The position numbers and the translations under genes were made by a program. Below are positions 7,368-14,969 of a stretch of 64,000 bases of DNA, piece by piece. Source of the DNA: Mesobacillus subterraneus. Lineage in GTDB: Bacteria > Bacillota > Bacilli > Bacillales > Cytobacillaceae. The stretch covers positions 1 through 64,000 of the forward strand of contig NZ_RSFW01000001.1 in assembly GCF_003937825.1 (NCBI RefSeq). Reading direction: 5' to 3'. Under the pieces are notes generated by a model that had not been told where the DNA came from, made no database searches, and saw only the letters and a list, made by a program, of their open reading frames with translations. Numbering within the stretch: position 1 is the stretch's first letter; each line of letters starts with the position of its first letter.

Positions 7368-7754
7368 ATAAAAAAAAGACCGTAAGAATCCCTACAGTCT
7401 TGAATCCGCATTTTTGGCAAGCATAAATAAGCCCATGCCAAAACATTTTAATCACGATTCAGTAAAGTAAGTTACCTTCTTCTAATTGCCGCAATTCCAT
7501 AAAGAGCATAACAAATAAACCTACGTTAAATAGGTGTTTACACTCGTTACAAAATCCTTATTAATTTAAAAAATTAATGATTAGCAATTAGATGTTGGTT
7601 CCATAAACTTACTTTCCCTCCTCGGTCATTTGCTTTATTATCTCAGGTTTACATTATTTTGTAAATGAAATTGGATATTTTTTCATCCATTCTTCTTTCA
7701 CGAGGACAGGCATAGACTAGTAGAAAACTTGTCCGGCAGAAAGGATTCCACGCG

Positions 7755-8681
7755 ATGATTCCGTTTCGCTCGAAGCTTACCGCTTCTTTTTATGCGCTAT
7801 TATCGATCAGCTTCTGGGGAGTTTCGTTTGTTTCGGCAAAAGCCGTACTTGAAAAACTCGATCCCTATTCAATATTGGTGTTCCGCTTTGGTTTAGGTGC
7901 TTTGTTTTTATTGGGGATTTTACTGCTCCATCGTGCGCGGATCTCGATTTCGATTGGCTACATCCCCCATTTGATTGTACTCGGCATACTCGGGATCTTC
8001 GTCCATCAAGTGCTGCAGGCAACGGCATTGCTAACGATCACTGCCTCGTCTGCCGGCTGGCTGATTTCGTTTTCCCCGATATTCACCGTCATCCTCTCCA
8101 TCCTATTTTTGCATGAAAAGATGAATGTGAAAAAAGCCATCGGGATGCTGGTAGCCATAACCGGGGTCTTTATCGTCACCACAACCCGAAGCGGCCATTC
8201 TTTCGAGTTATCGATGAATATCGGCTTCATATTGATGATCCTCAGTACACTGAACTGGGCCGTCTATTCCATCCTGTTAAAAAAACTGCGCATACCCTAT
8301 CCAGCGCTCGTCGTGACATTTTACATGAGTTTAACCGGGTTCGTGCTCACCCTCCCTTTCATCATCCGGAACAGGGGCTGGGAATCACTCTCCCTGCTGT
8401 CACAAACAGAGTGGGCACATCTTCTGTTCCTTGCGATCTTCGTGTCCGGGATGGGGTACTGGTATTGGGGAAAAGCACTGGAGGTACTGGATGCTTCAAA
8501 GGTCTCCGTTTTCCTCTATCTTGAGCCGCTGGTCACCTTGATTGCTGCCATTTTCCTTTTACATGAAAAATTCATCCTCATAAGTGCCATTGGCGGAATC
8601 ATAATTATTATAGGAGTCATCATTGTCAACGGTGGTCTTGTTCACATGCTTTTGCGTTTTTTTCGAAAAAAATCACCATGA
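7755..8681 (+). CDS. EamA/DMT-family transporter
   Basis: Ten hydrophobic segments in two repeated EamA halves (SFWGVSFVSAKAVL...PYSILVFRF in the first, LNWAVYSILLKKL in the second), 308 aa, as for drug/metabolite exporters such as the cysteine exporter EamA. The ATG at 7755 is preceded by AGAAAGGA. The stop overlaps an in-frame ATG (8678) of the cysteine dioxygenase ORF, so the two are translated from one message. That coupling suggests, as inference only, export of cysteine or of an oxidised sulfur amino acid. The C-terminus is basic (RFFRKKSP), cytosolic. Confidence 0.85.
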   Translation: MIPFRSKLTASFYALLSISFWGVSFVSAKAVLEKLDPYSILVFRFGLGALFLLGILLLHRARISISIGYIPHLIVLGILGIFVHQVLQATALLTITASSAGWLISFSPIFTVILSILFLHEKMNVKKAIGMLVAITGVFIVTTTRSGHSFELSMNIGFILMILSTLNWAVYSILLKKLRIPYPALVVTFYMSLTGFVLTLPFIIRNRGWESLSLLSQTEWAHLLFLAIFVSGMGYWYWGKALEVLDASKVSVFLYLEPLVTLIAAIFLLHEKFILISAIGGIIIIIGVIIVNGGLVHMLLRFFRKKSP

Positions 8682-8698
8682 ATCAGGAGGACGGTATA

Positions 8699-9277
8699 AT
8701 GACCTTGAATCCTCAAGCCGAGAGAATATTAGATTCGTTAAAATCCCCATCGAAAGCTCAGATGAAGGAGGCACTGGCCAGTCTCAACATGAGCGTTGCA
8801 ACATTGGAGCCAGTGCTCAAGCCCGCTTCAGGAAAGCCCTATTATCGAAAACTCCTTTACAAAAGCGAGGATGTTGAGCTTCTGGTGATGAACTGGTCGG
8901 ACCTGGAATGCGCTCCCCATGACCATGGTGATTCCCATGGCTGGATCCAGGTTCTTAATGGGACTTCTGTTAATGCAGTGTACGAGGTCAATGGCAACAG
9001 CCTGCCAAAAGAGCTGTTCAAGGAGTACCACCATCAGGGGAAGTTCTTCTATGCTCCGCAGAAAGGGGTCCATAAAATGCAAGCGGACGGTGCTGAAGGA
9101 CTTGTCACTCTCCACCTCTATTCCCCACCGATAAACGGAATGAAAGTTTATGACCTTGAAAAATGTGCCGCCTGTGTCGTCTCGGATGACTGCGGGGCAT
9201 GGTGGCCCGTGGAATCACATCAAAAGCTCAAAGAAATTCAACTTTCCAAACAAGAAGACGGTTCTCATGCTTCATGA
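8699..9277 (+). CDS. cysteine dioxygenase (type I)
   Basis: Non-haem iron cupin enzyme oxidising cysteine to cysteine sulfinate. The 192-aa protein contains the cupin motif APHDHGDSHGWIQVLNG with two iron His, and the third His in GVHKMQ. The ATG at 8699 has CAGGAGG at 8684-8690; the upstream ATG at 8678 overlaps the transporter stop but lacks its own site. The last codons (KQEDGSHAS) are encoded by one arm of a GACGGTTCTCATG palindrome, showing a repeat absorbed into the reading frame. It acts in the cytosol in sulfur amino acid catabolism, coexpressed with the EamA transporter. Confidence 0.88.
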   Translation: MTLNPQAERILDSLKSPSKAQMKEALASLNMSVATLEPVLKPASGKPYYRKLLYKSEDVELLVMNWSDLECAPHDHGDSHGWIQVLNGTSVNAVYEVNGNSLPKELFKEYHHQGKFFYAPQKGVHKMQADGAEGLVTLHLYSPPINGMKVYDLEKCAACVVSDDCGAWWPVESHQKLKEIQLSKQEDGSHAS

Positions 9278-9290
9278 GAACCGTCTGTTT
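9256..9290 (+). terminator. GACGGTTCTCATG palindrome, terminator overlapping CDS end
   Basis: AGACGGTTCTCATG/CATGAGAACCGTCT forms a 14-bp stem followed by GTTTATCTTT. It is a short version of the GGGACGGTTCT repeat and lies between convergent genes (stops 9277 and 9297). Confidence 0.75.
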
Positions 9291-9296
9291 ATCTTT

Positions 9297-9788
9297 CTAA
9301 CCTCTGAATTTCAAAGCAAGCCCCTTCAGGAAATTCCGCGCGAATTTATCGCCGCACTCCCGATAGTTCTTGTGCCCTTCTTTTCGTAAAATTGCCCCAA
9401 GTTCACCCTTGCTGACGCGGACTCCCGCCAGGTCAAAGATCTCGAGCATATCCTCGCTTGTGAGCGACAGCGCGATCTTCACCTTTTTCAGGAGCTGGTT
9501 ATTCACGCTCTCCCCCGTAAGCGGCGGATGGCCGGATTCACCCGGACGACTTCCCCTTTTAAAAGTAACAAGACCATTAAAAAACTGCTCCATCATCGCA
9601 TTGTTGACTCTTACGTAGCCTTCGGGAACAATCTCTTCACCATATTCATCTTCATCTATCCTCTGCAGCATCATTCGGACGTCGTCCTTTGTCACGTTTA
9701 CCCCGCCAAGGTTGAAGATCTCTACCATATCAGTATCTTTAATATCCAGTCCGTAACGCAGACGGATCATTATATCGTTGTTAAGCAT
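9297..9788 (-). CDS. DUF1456 (YehS-like) protein
   Basis: The 163-aa protein consists of two related helical DUF1456 repeats. Residues 1-75 (MLNNDIMIRLRYGLDIKD...NLGGVNVTKDDVRMML) and 95-163 (VNNQLLKKVKIALSLTSEDM...LAGVRVSKGELGAILR) align with each other. Length matches E. coli YehS (156 aa). The function of the family is unknown. The ATG follows AGGAGGTTC. Single gene, convergent with the cysteine dioxygenase gene and facing away from narK. Confidence 0.9.
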   Translation of the reverse strand: MLNNDIMIRLRYGLDIKDTDMVEIFNLGGVNVTKDDVRMMLQRIDEDEYGEEIVPEGYVRVNNAMMEQFFNGLVTFKRGSRPGESGHPPLTGESVNNQLLKKVKIALSLTSEDMLEIFDLAGVRVSKGELGAILRKEGHKNYRECGDKFARNFLKGLALKFRG

Positions 9789-9949
9789 CCATGAACCTCC
9801 TGTAGCTTGCTTTTTCGTTAGTATTCCCGTTTAACTATTGCAGTCTACCATTAAATATTGAAAAAGCCCATTCTTTTCACAATTTGGGACAAAGGTGGTT
9901 CTTCCTGGACATGAAGTTAGCACCTGAATAAAAATTAGCCAAACACAAG

Positions 9950-10003
9950 AACAGCCCACCTGTTTCATTGGAAAAAACAGGAGAACCGTCCCTCTGTTTT
10001 CAG
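9950..10003. repeat. one degenerate and one intact GGGACGGTTCT half-unit
   Basis: A worn unit (CACAAGAACAGCCCACCTGTTTC) is followed by an intact one (AAAACAGGAGAACCGTCCCTCTGTTTT) in the gap between DUF1456 and narK. Confidence 0.7.
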
Positions 10004-10060
10004 CAAAACCGCCCTCTATTTTTAGGGTAAAACCCCTATGGGTACTGACTTTTATCACTC

Positions 10061-10093
10061 TCTGTCAAAAAGTGTTCAAGACTTTTTGACAGA
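10061..10093. promoter_or_regulatory. 13-bp perfect inverted repeat upstream of narK
   Basis: TCTGTCAAAAAGT and ACTTTTTGACAGA flank a 7-nt loop. No T-run follows, so it is not an obvious terminator. It lies 20 nt before the Fnr box and might be a second regulatory site or a relic hairpin. Confidence 0.45.
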
Positions 10094-10113
10094 ATTGTGT
10101 GCACTACTCGAAT

Positions 10114-10129
10114 TGTGAGGTACGTCACA
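10114..10129 (+). promoter_or_regulatory. Fnr box of narK
   Basis: TGTGAGGTACGTCACA is a perfect TGTGA-N6-TCACA palindrome. It lies 70 nt before the narK start, with TATAAA (10142-10147) suitably placed as a -10 element. In Bacillus, narK is activated by Fnr under oxygen limitation through such a site. Confidence 0.8.
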
Positions 10130-10198
10130 CCTGAAGCGTGATATAAATGGTTTATTAATCTTGTAAACACCCACTTAAAAATATTTGGAGGAATTAAA

Positions 10199-11506
10199 AT
10201 GGCTCGTATCAATACATGGAATCCTGAAGACGATCGTTTTTGGCAATCCGAGGGTAAAAAACATGCCCAGCGGAATTTATGGATTTCTGTCCCTTCCTTG
10301 ATGCTCGCGTTCATTGTCTGGCAGATCTGGTCTGTAGTTGCAATTCGCTTAAATGACATAGGCTTTAGTTTTACCGATCAACAGCTTTTCACTCTGGCAG
10401 CAATGCCTGGTCTTGTTGGTGCTACTTTACGATTTGCGTATACTTTTGGCGTAGGTATGATGGGCGGCCGTAACTGGACGGTCCTCACAACTGCTGTCCT
10501 TGCCATTCCGGCTGTCGGGATTGGCTTCGCTGTCCAGAATCCTGACACACCATATTCTGTAATGCTTCTACTCGCAGCACTTTGCGGCCTGGGTGGCGGT
10601 AACTTCTCAAGTTCTTCATCCAATATCAGTTTCTTTTTTCCGAAAAAAGCGCGCGGAACTGCACTTGGCATTAACGGCGGTTTAGGAAACATGGGGGTTT
10701 CGGTTGTACAATTCGTGACTCCGTTGATCATTACAACTGGCACTTTCGCTTTCATTGCTGGCAATGGCCAGACATTATCAAACGGCCAGGAAGTATTCCT
10801 GCAAAATGCAGCATTTATCTGGCTTGTACCAATTGTGATCGTTACGATCGCTGCCTGGTTCGGCATGGATAACCTGCCTGGAACGAAGCAATCCTTCTCT
10901 GATCAGTTCGTTATTGTAAAAAGAAAGCACACTTGGATCATGACATGGCTTTATGTAGCAACATTCGGTTCATTTATCGGCTATTCAGCGGCATTCCCGC
11001 TTCTGTTGAAGTCCCAGTTCCCGGAACATATTTCACTTGCGTTCCTTGGCGCATTCCTTGCTGCAGCATCCCGCCCTGTTGGCGGCTGGCTTGCAGATAA
11101 AATGGGCGGAGCGAAACTGACATCGATCGTTTTGGTAGTCATGATGGCTGGCGCAGGAAGTGTCATCTACTTCCTTGGCAAAATGCAATTCAGCGGCTTC
11201 CTGATCTCATTCCTAATCCTCTTCATTGCGGCAGGAATCGGATCCGGTTCAACCTTCCAGATGATCCCTGGAATCTTCGTACCAAAAGAAGCAGCACCAG
11301 TACTCGGATTCACAGCAGCCTTCGCAGCATACGGCTCCTTCCTGATCCCAAAACTATTCGGATGGTCCATCAACCTATCAGGAGGCTACCAACCAGCATT
11401 CTTCATCTTCATCGGCTTCTACGTCATCTCAATCGTATTAAACTGGTACTACTACCAGCGCAAAGAAACCGTAGCAGTCCTCGAACCAAAGAAAACAACA
11501 GCGTAA
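10199..11506 (+). CDS. narK: nitrate/nitrite MFS transporter NarK
   Basis: 435-aa, 12-segment transporter of the nitrate/nitrite porter family. Both family glycine signatures are present: GGGNFSSSSSNISFFFP in helix 5 and AAGIGSGSTFQMIPGIF in helix 11. The conserved substrate arginines fit R in ATLRFAYTF and R in AASRPVGGW. GGAGG six nt before the ATG sets the start. It moves nitrate in or nitrite out during anaerobic respiration; an Fnr box lies upstream. Unlike B. subtilis, no fnr gene follows; the gene stands alone and is closed by a CCTTATCC terminator. Confidence 0.93.
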   Translation: MARINTWNPEDDRFWQSEGKKHAQRNLWISVPSLMLAFIVWQIWSVVAIRLNDIGFSFTDQQLFTLAAMPGLVGATLRFAYTFGVGMMGGRNWTVLTTAVLAIPAVGIGFAVQNPDTPYSVMLLLAALCGLGGGNFSSSSSNISFFFPKKARGTALGINGGLGNMGVSVVQFVTPLIITTGTFAFIAGNGQTLSNGQEVFLQNAAFIWLVPIVIVTIAAWFGMDNLPGTKQSFSDQFVIVKRKHTWIMTWLYVATFGSFIGYSAAFPLLLKSQFPEHISLAFLGAFLAAASRPVGGWLADKMGGAKLTSIVLVVMMAGAGSVIYFLGKMQFSGFLISFLILFIAAGIGSGSTFQMIPGIFVPKEAAPVLGFTAAFAAYGSFLIPKLFGWSINLSGGYQPAFFIFIGFYVISIVLNWYYYQRKETVAVLEPKKTTA

Positions 11507-11522
11507 CAGAAACACAGGCAGA

Positions 11523-11548
11523 AACACGGGGACGGTTCTCCTGTTTTT
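11523..11548. repeat. solo GGGACGGTTCT half-unit
   Basis: AAACACGGGGACGGTTCTCCTGTTTTT, 17 nt after the narK stop. Confidence 0.75.
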
Positions 11549-11565
11549 ACCAATTACCACACTAT

Positions 11566-11607
11566 GAAAAGAGCCTTATCCGCAAGTAGGATAAGGCTCT
11601 TTCATTT
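11566..11607 (+). terminator. narK terminator, CCTTATCC family
   Basis: AAAGAGCCTTATCC / GGATAAGGCTCTTT stem followed by CATTTT. Member of a recurrent terminator hairpin seen at least eight times in this window. Confidence 0.85.
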
Positions 11608-11678
11608 TGCAGAGGGAACGCACCCTTGCTTCTCATTTTAGATAGAGGCAATTCAAGAAGCCCATTTCCAAATTCCTG

Positions 11679-12083
11679 TTATTTCCCGCAGCATTTCTTA
11701 TACTTTTTACCGCTTCCGCAAGGGCAAGGATCATTTCTTCCTGCTCTTTTCCGGGAATTGAGATCAATGACATTCGATACGTTCTGTGGTTGGTTCAAGG
11801 GAAAGGCCGGCTCCGAGTTATATTGATAAATCTCCTGAAATGGTGAATTTCCTGCGTTTTTTATCGAATTCCTATGAATTGACTGCTGAAGATAAGGACG
11901 AAATTGCTGATACCATCGTCTATCTAAATAATAGGGTTCCAGATCAAAGTACACTATATCAGGGTTGCATTTTTTTGAAGCTGTAAATACAAGAGCCTCA
12001 TCCTTTTTATCTAAGGATAAGGCAATCAGTTGCAAAAACGTATAGATTTTCATTAAAACACTAGAACCGTCCCTCTGTTTCAT
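11679..12083 (-). CDS. SEC-C motif protein, probably 5'-truncated
   Basis: The C-terminus ([16 protein letters not shown]) is a SEC-C zinc-binding motif. The first 35 residues look artificial: [10 protein letters not shown] is read from a GGGACGGTTCT half-unit (12055-12082) and the next stretch from a GCCTTATCC/GGATGAGGC terminator hairpin (11996-12025). No ribosome site precedes any Met. I infer that only the 3' part of a SEC-C gene remains here, perhaps with a late GTG start ([14 protein letters not shown]). It could still be expressed by read-through from the ASCH gene, whose stop overlaps the ATG. Confidence 0.4.
   Translation of the reverse strand: MKQRDGSSVLMKIYTFLQLIALSLDKKDEALVFTASKKCNPDIVYFDLEPYYLDRRWYQQFRPYLQQSIHRNSIKNAGNSPFQEIYQYNSEPAFPLNQPQNVSNVIDLNSRKRAGRNDPCPCGSGKKYKKCCGK
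12055..12082. repeat. solo GGGACGGTTCT half-unit
   Basis: AAAACACTAGAACCGTCCCTCTGTTTC, fused to the stop codon of the ASCH gene. Confidence 0.7.
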
Positions 12084-12505
12084 ATATCATACTCCCACAG
12101 CCCAAGCTTTCCTTTGGCGGGGATGAAGGTGTCCAGCATTTTCATGTCTTTTACTTCCCAGACATAGCCTCCGACTTTATAGTCACCGAGGAAATAGTCG
12201 TTGCCTGAAACTGTCCTGCCATCTTCCAGCACGGCCCAGGTTTCGTTGTTTTCCATCACCCTTAAACAATTTACAAGCTGGCATACTGCGATAATCTTTC
12301 CGGTGGGAAGATCCTCTGTTTTGTACCCATGCTTTAACAGCAGCGACTGAATCGCCACATGGCTGCAGACAGCTTTATCAACTTTTTTGCTGGTGTGGAT
12401 CGCAAGCGGTCCCCGATACTTCGTACTCCATGACCTCGTTTCATATTGCGCCTCCCTGAGAACAAAAAGACTCGCCCAGGGCTGAATCATTGATAATACC
12501 TTCAT
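12080..12505 (-). CDS. ASCH domain protein
   Basis: 141-aa protein with the ASCH fold (a PUA-like RNA-binding beta barrel). The N-terminus [20 protein letters not shown] followed by [20 protein letters not shown] is the family signature, including the conserved GxKxxExR-like surface. Members bind RNA or hydrolyse N4-acetylcytidine; the exact role here is open. GGGGGAT precedes the ATG by 7 nt. It lies 86 nt after the carbonic-anhydrase-like gene on the same strand, without a clear terminator between. Confidence 0.85.
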   Translation of the reverse strand: MKVLSMIQPWASLFVLREAQYETRSWSTKYRGPLAIHTSKKVDKAVCSHVAIQSLLLKHGYKTEDLPTGKIIAVCQLVNCLRVMENNETWAVLEDGRTVSGNDYFLGDYKVGGYVWEVKDMKMLDTFIPAKGKLGLWEYDI

Positions 12506-12591
12506 TCTATAAATCCCCCGCCTTTGAACGTCTATTTCGTTTATAGCGTTTCCCGGCCAGCATTGATTATGAAAAATGAGGAAAGCTTGAA

Positions 12592-13083
12592 TTAAACAGG
12601 GTAATATTCCCCTGTCTCTGAATCTGCAATATAAGCATAGACTGGTATGTTTTTTGGGATTAGTGGATTGCCCGTTATTAATTCTTTATTCCTCCTCAAG
12701 ACATCCCTTATAGCTTCGGGCCCCACTAACCAATTGACTACATCATGTTCAACTACATCTGTATAATTGATGGCGTTGATTGTCGCTTCTGTAGCCCCTG
12801 ACTCCTTTAGCCTGAGGAGCACTTCCTCTTGATTGAGCCTGGTTTCTTTTCTTTCGACTTCCCCAACCAGATAGATTTCTTCTACATTCTCAGATAATAA
12901 CGCGAGAATGATATTTCTGATCAGACAACCATATGGTTGGGAAATAACGGCCCCGAAGCTGTTGAGAATCAATAAATCCTCTTCCTTTTTATTAGTAATC
13001 GACGGTAAAACATGATAAATCTCCCGATTGAAACCCGTAATGATCATTGTTTTCTTCGTACTTTTACTCATTAATTTTGACAT
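12592..13083 (-). CDS. degenerate beta-carbonic anhydrase-like protein, SbtA partner
   Basis: The 163-aa protein follows the beta-carbonic anhydrase fold along its whole length. TMIITGFNREI takes the place of the IITCMDSRL strand, DLLILNSFGAVI that of the VIKNAGNIV strand, EEIYLVGEVERKETRL that of the IIIVGHTDCGMARL loop, and NPLIPKNIPVYAYIADSETG matches the C-terminal SPLIPxxIxVHGLIIDxxTG. All zinc ligands (C, H, C) and the Asp-Arg pair are replaced, so it cannot be a normal anhydrase. AAAGGAGAG precedes the ATG. It begins 12 nt after sbtA and is cotranscribed with it, which suggests a regulatory or structural subunit of the bicarbonate transporter, comparable in role to SbtB. Confidence 0.7.
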   Translation of the reverse strand: MSKLMSKSTKKTMIITGFNREIYHVLPSITNKKEEDLLILNSFGAVISQPYGCLIRNIILALLSENVEEIYLVGEVERKETRLNQEEVLLRLKESGATEATINAINYTDVVEHDVVNWLVGPEAIRDVLRRNKELITGNPLIPKNIPVYAYIADSETGEYYPV

Positions 13084-13095
13084 ATGATCTCTCCT

Positions 13096-14103
13096 TTACA
13101 GTATCCATTTTGCCATTTCATAATAGGCTGGAATTCCAATGATTAAATTAAATGGGAACGTAACTCCTAAAGATAAACCCAGATAGATCGAGGGATTCGC
13201 CTCTGGCACTGAACTTTTCAGCGCGGCTGGTGCAGCAATATATGAGGCACTTCCCGCTAATACCCCCATCAACGTCACTCCGCCTATGGACAAGCCGACA
13301 AAACTGCCCACTAGAACGCCTAATCCCCCAAATAAAAGTGGCGTAAATAAGCCAAACATTAGTAATTTAACCCCGTGCTTCTTCACCTCAGGCAAGCGTT
13401 GCCCCGCAATCAACCCCATATTCAACAGGAAAAGAATCAATACACTGCTGTATAAATCGATGAATAAAGGTTTTACCATGGGGACGGCATTTTCACCAAG
13501 TGCCCAGCCAATCAGCAAACTGCCCACCAGAAGCAAAATACTTTTTCCGAATAGGCTTTCTTTTAAAACATCTTTATCGATTAAGTTTGCGGATGGAGGA
13601 ATGATGCCCATATTCTGTGAGGAATAAATCGGAAAGTCTTTCTTGCTTTCAACAATCTTAAATAAAAGTAAAGACACTAATATTGCAGGGCTTTCCATTA
13701 AAACTACCAGGGCATTCATAAATCCTTCATAGGATGTACCGCTCTCTTCAAGAAAGGCAATTGCTGCACCATACGTAACAATACTTATAGAACCATAAGT
13801 AGCAGCTAACCCTATAGAATTTTTCAGGTCCATTTTTATGACTCTCATAATCATCAGCGTAATCAGAGGGATGATGACTCCCAAAAATAATGCCCCCATG
13901 ATTGGAGCCCATACCGATTCAATTGAATAATGGGATAGCTCAATGCCCCCTTTGATTCCAATTGCGATTAATAAATAAATACTTAACCCCTCACTCAGAC
14001 CGTTTGGAAACTTTAAATCCGATTTAAATATTGCGGCAATGATGCCTAATACAAAAAACAACACAACTGGTGACAATAAGTTTTGTAGAATGATTTCGTT
14101 CAT
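13096..14103 (-). CDS. sbtA: sodium-dependent bicarbonate transporter SbtA (DUF897)
   Basis: 335-aa protein with ten hydrophobic segments in two inverted repeats, typical of the SbtA family. Recognisable segments are GLSEGLSIYLLIAIGIKGG near the start, YGSISIVTYGAAIAFLEESG in the middle and GVLAGSASYIAAPAALKSSVPEA near the end, the last being the signature of the second sodium/bicarbonate site. It probably imports HCO3- with Na+. The start has AGGAGGGTGCTGA upstream. It leads a two-gene operon with the carbonic-anhydrase-like protein and lies downstream of the mpsC gene behind a strong hairpin. Confidence 0.88.
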   Translation of the reverse strand: MNEIILQNLLSPVVLFFVLGIIAAIFKSDLKFPNGLSEGLSIYLLIAIGIKGGIELSHYSIESVWAPIMGALFLGVIIPLITLMIMRVIKMDLKNSIGLAATYGSISIVTYGAAIAFLEESGTSYEGFMNALVVLMESPAILVSLLLFKIVESKKDFPIYSSQNMGIIPPSANLIDKDVLKESLFGKSILLLVGSLLIGWALGENAVPMVKPLFIDLYSSVLILFLLNMGLIAGQRLPEVKKHGVKLLMFGLFTPLLFGGLGVLVGSFVGLSIGGVTLMGVLAGSASYIAAPAALKSSVPEANPSIYLGLSLGVTFPFNLIIGIPAYYEMAKWIL

Positions 14104-14132
14104 TCAGCACCCTCCTAGTTCCTTTTTCCCAT

Positions 14133-14195
14133 AAAAAAAACCGACAATTACAGAATCCAGGCGGCTTTACCGCTGGCACTCTGAATTGTCGGTTT
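14133..14195 (-). terminator. long nested hairpin between mpsC and sbtA (terminator or attenuator)
   Basis: AAACCGACAATT/AATTGTCGGTTT closes an inner CCAGCGGTAAAGCCGCCTGG hairpin, and eight T follow on the minus strand. It lies only 24 nt after the mpsC stop and 30 nt before sbtA, so it can end the mpsC message or gate read-through into sbtA. Confidence 0.75.
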
Positions 14196-14218
14196 ACCTT
14201 TAACTGGCACTTTGGCTA

Positions 14219-14593
14219 TTAAAAATCTCCCGTTATTAATTTTTCAAGATCGTTATATAATTTGAATACCATCACACGTTCTCCCGTTCGGGAACTTATA
14301 TCCGTATGAAAGCTCTTCACTTTTTCCCCACTGATCGTAAATATGATTTCTTTCAGATTTTCCAATCCTGATTCGACTAACTCTGAACGAGTTTTCTTTA
14401 TCGTTAACATGCCCTCTTTTGTTTCGCAAACTGAATATTCAGCTGGTGTCAGGACGCCTTGAAGACTTACAATAATCATATCCCGCAATATATCGGACTT
14501 AACTGAAACCGATCCGCGTCCTAGATAGTCTTTTTCCCACTGGGTAATCGCTTTGCTAATATCAGACTCAAAAGCACCTTTTGTTTTTCTCAT
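14219..14593 (-). CDS. DUF2294 / MpsC family protein
   Basis: 124-aa protein of the family once called DUF2294. Segments SDILRDMIIVSLQGVLTPAE, EIIFTISGEKVKSFHTDISS and TGERVMVFKL are diagnostic. In staphylococci the family member MpsC is encoded with MpsAB, a membrane complex now linked to dissolved inorganic carbon uptake. Here it stands upstream of sbtA, which agrees with a carbon-supply role, though this link is inference. GGGGGGAT precedes the ATG. The 376-nt gap upstream (14594-14969) is A/T rich and holds only its promoter and the next gene's terminator. Confidence 0.8.
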   Translation of the reverse strand: MRKTKGAFESDISKAITQWEKDYLGRGSVSVKSDILRDMIIVSLQGVLTPAEYSVCETKEGMLTIKKTRSELVESGLENLKEIIFTISGEKVKSFHTDISSRTGERVMVFKLYNDLEKLITGDF

Positions 14594-14900
14594 AAAAATC
14601 CCCCCTAAACAAAAAATCGATCTATTCCTTAGACTAATCCCTTAGCCCAGAAATACACCGATTTACTTATTTCTAACTTTATTACCATAAATAATGCTTT
14701 TTCATGCAGCCAAATCGTCTTTAACCGCATGCTAAAGCTTTCAAAGTAAATAAAGTTAAATAAAATCTCTCGATTAACTTATGAAATTAACGAAATATTA
14801 CCATATACCATCATCAAAATCAATAGTTGAAAATATGAACAGCCTAACGTTATCTTCCGCAGGGATAAACGATGAACAGAACTGATTTATCCTCAAGTAT

Positions 14901-14932
14901 AAAAAAACCTAATCCACAGAAGGAATAGGTTC
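14901..14932 (-). terminator. terminator of the DUF2935 gene
   Basis: Hairpin AACCTATTCC/GGATTAGGTT (minus strand) followed by TTTTTTT. Confidence 0.7.
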
Positions 14933-14969
14933 TCAATGTGCAAATCAAGATATAATTATATAGCTAACC

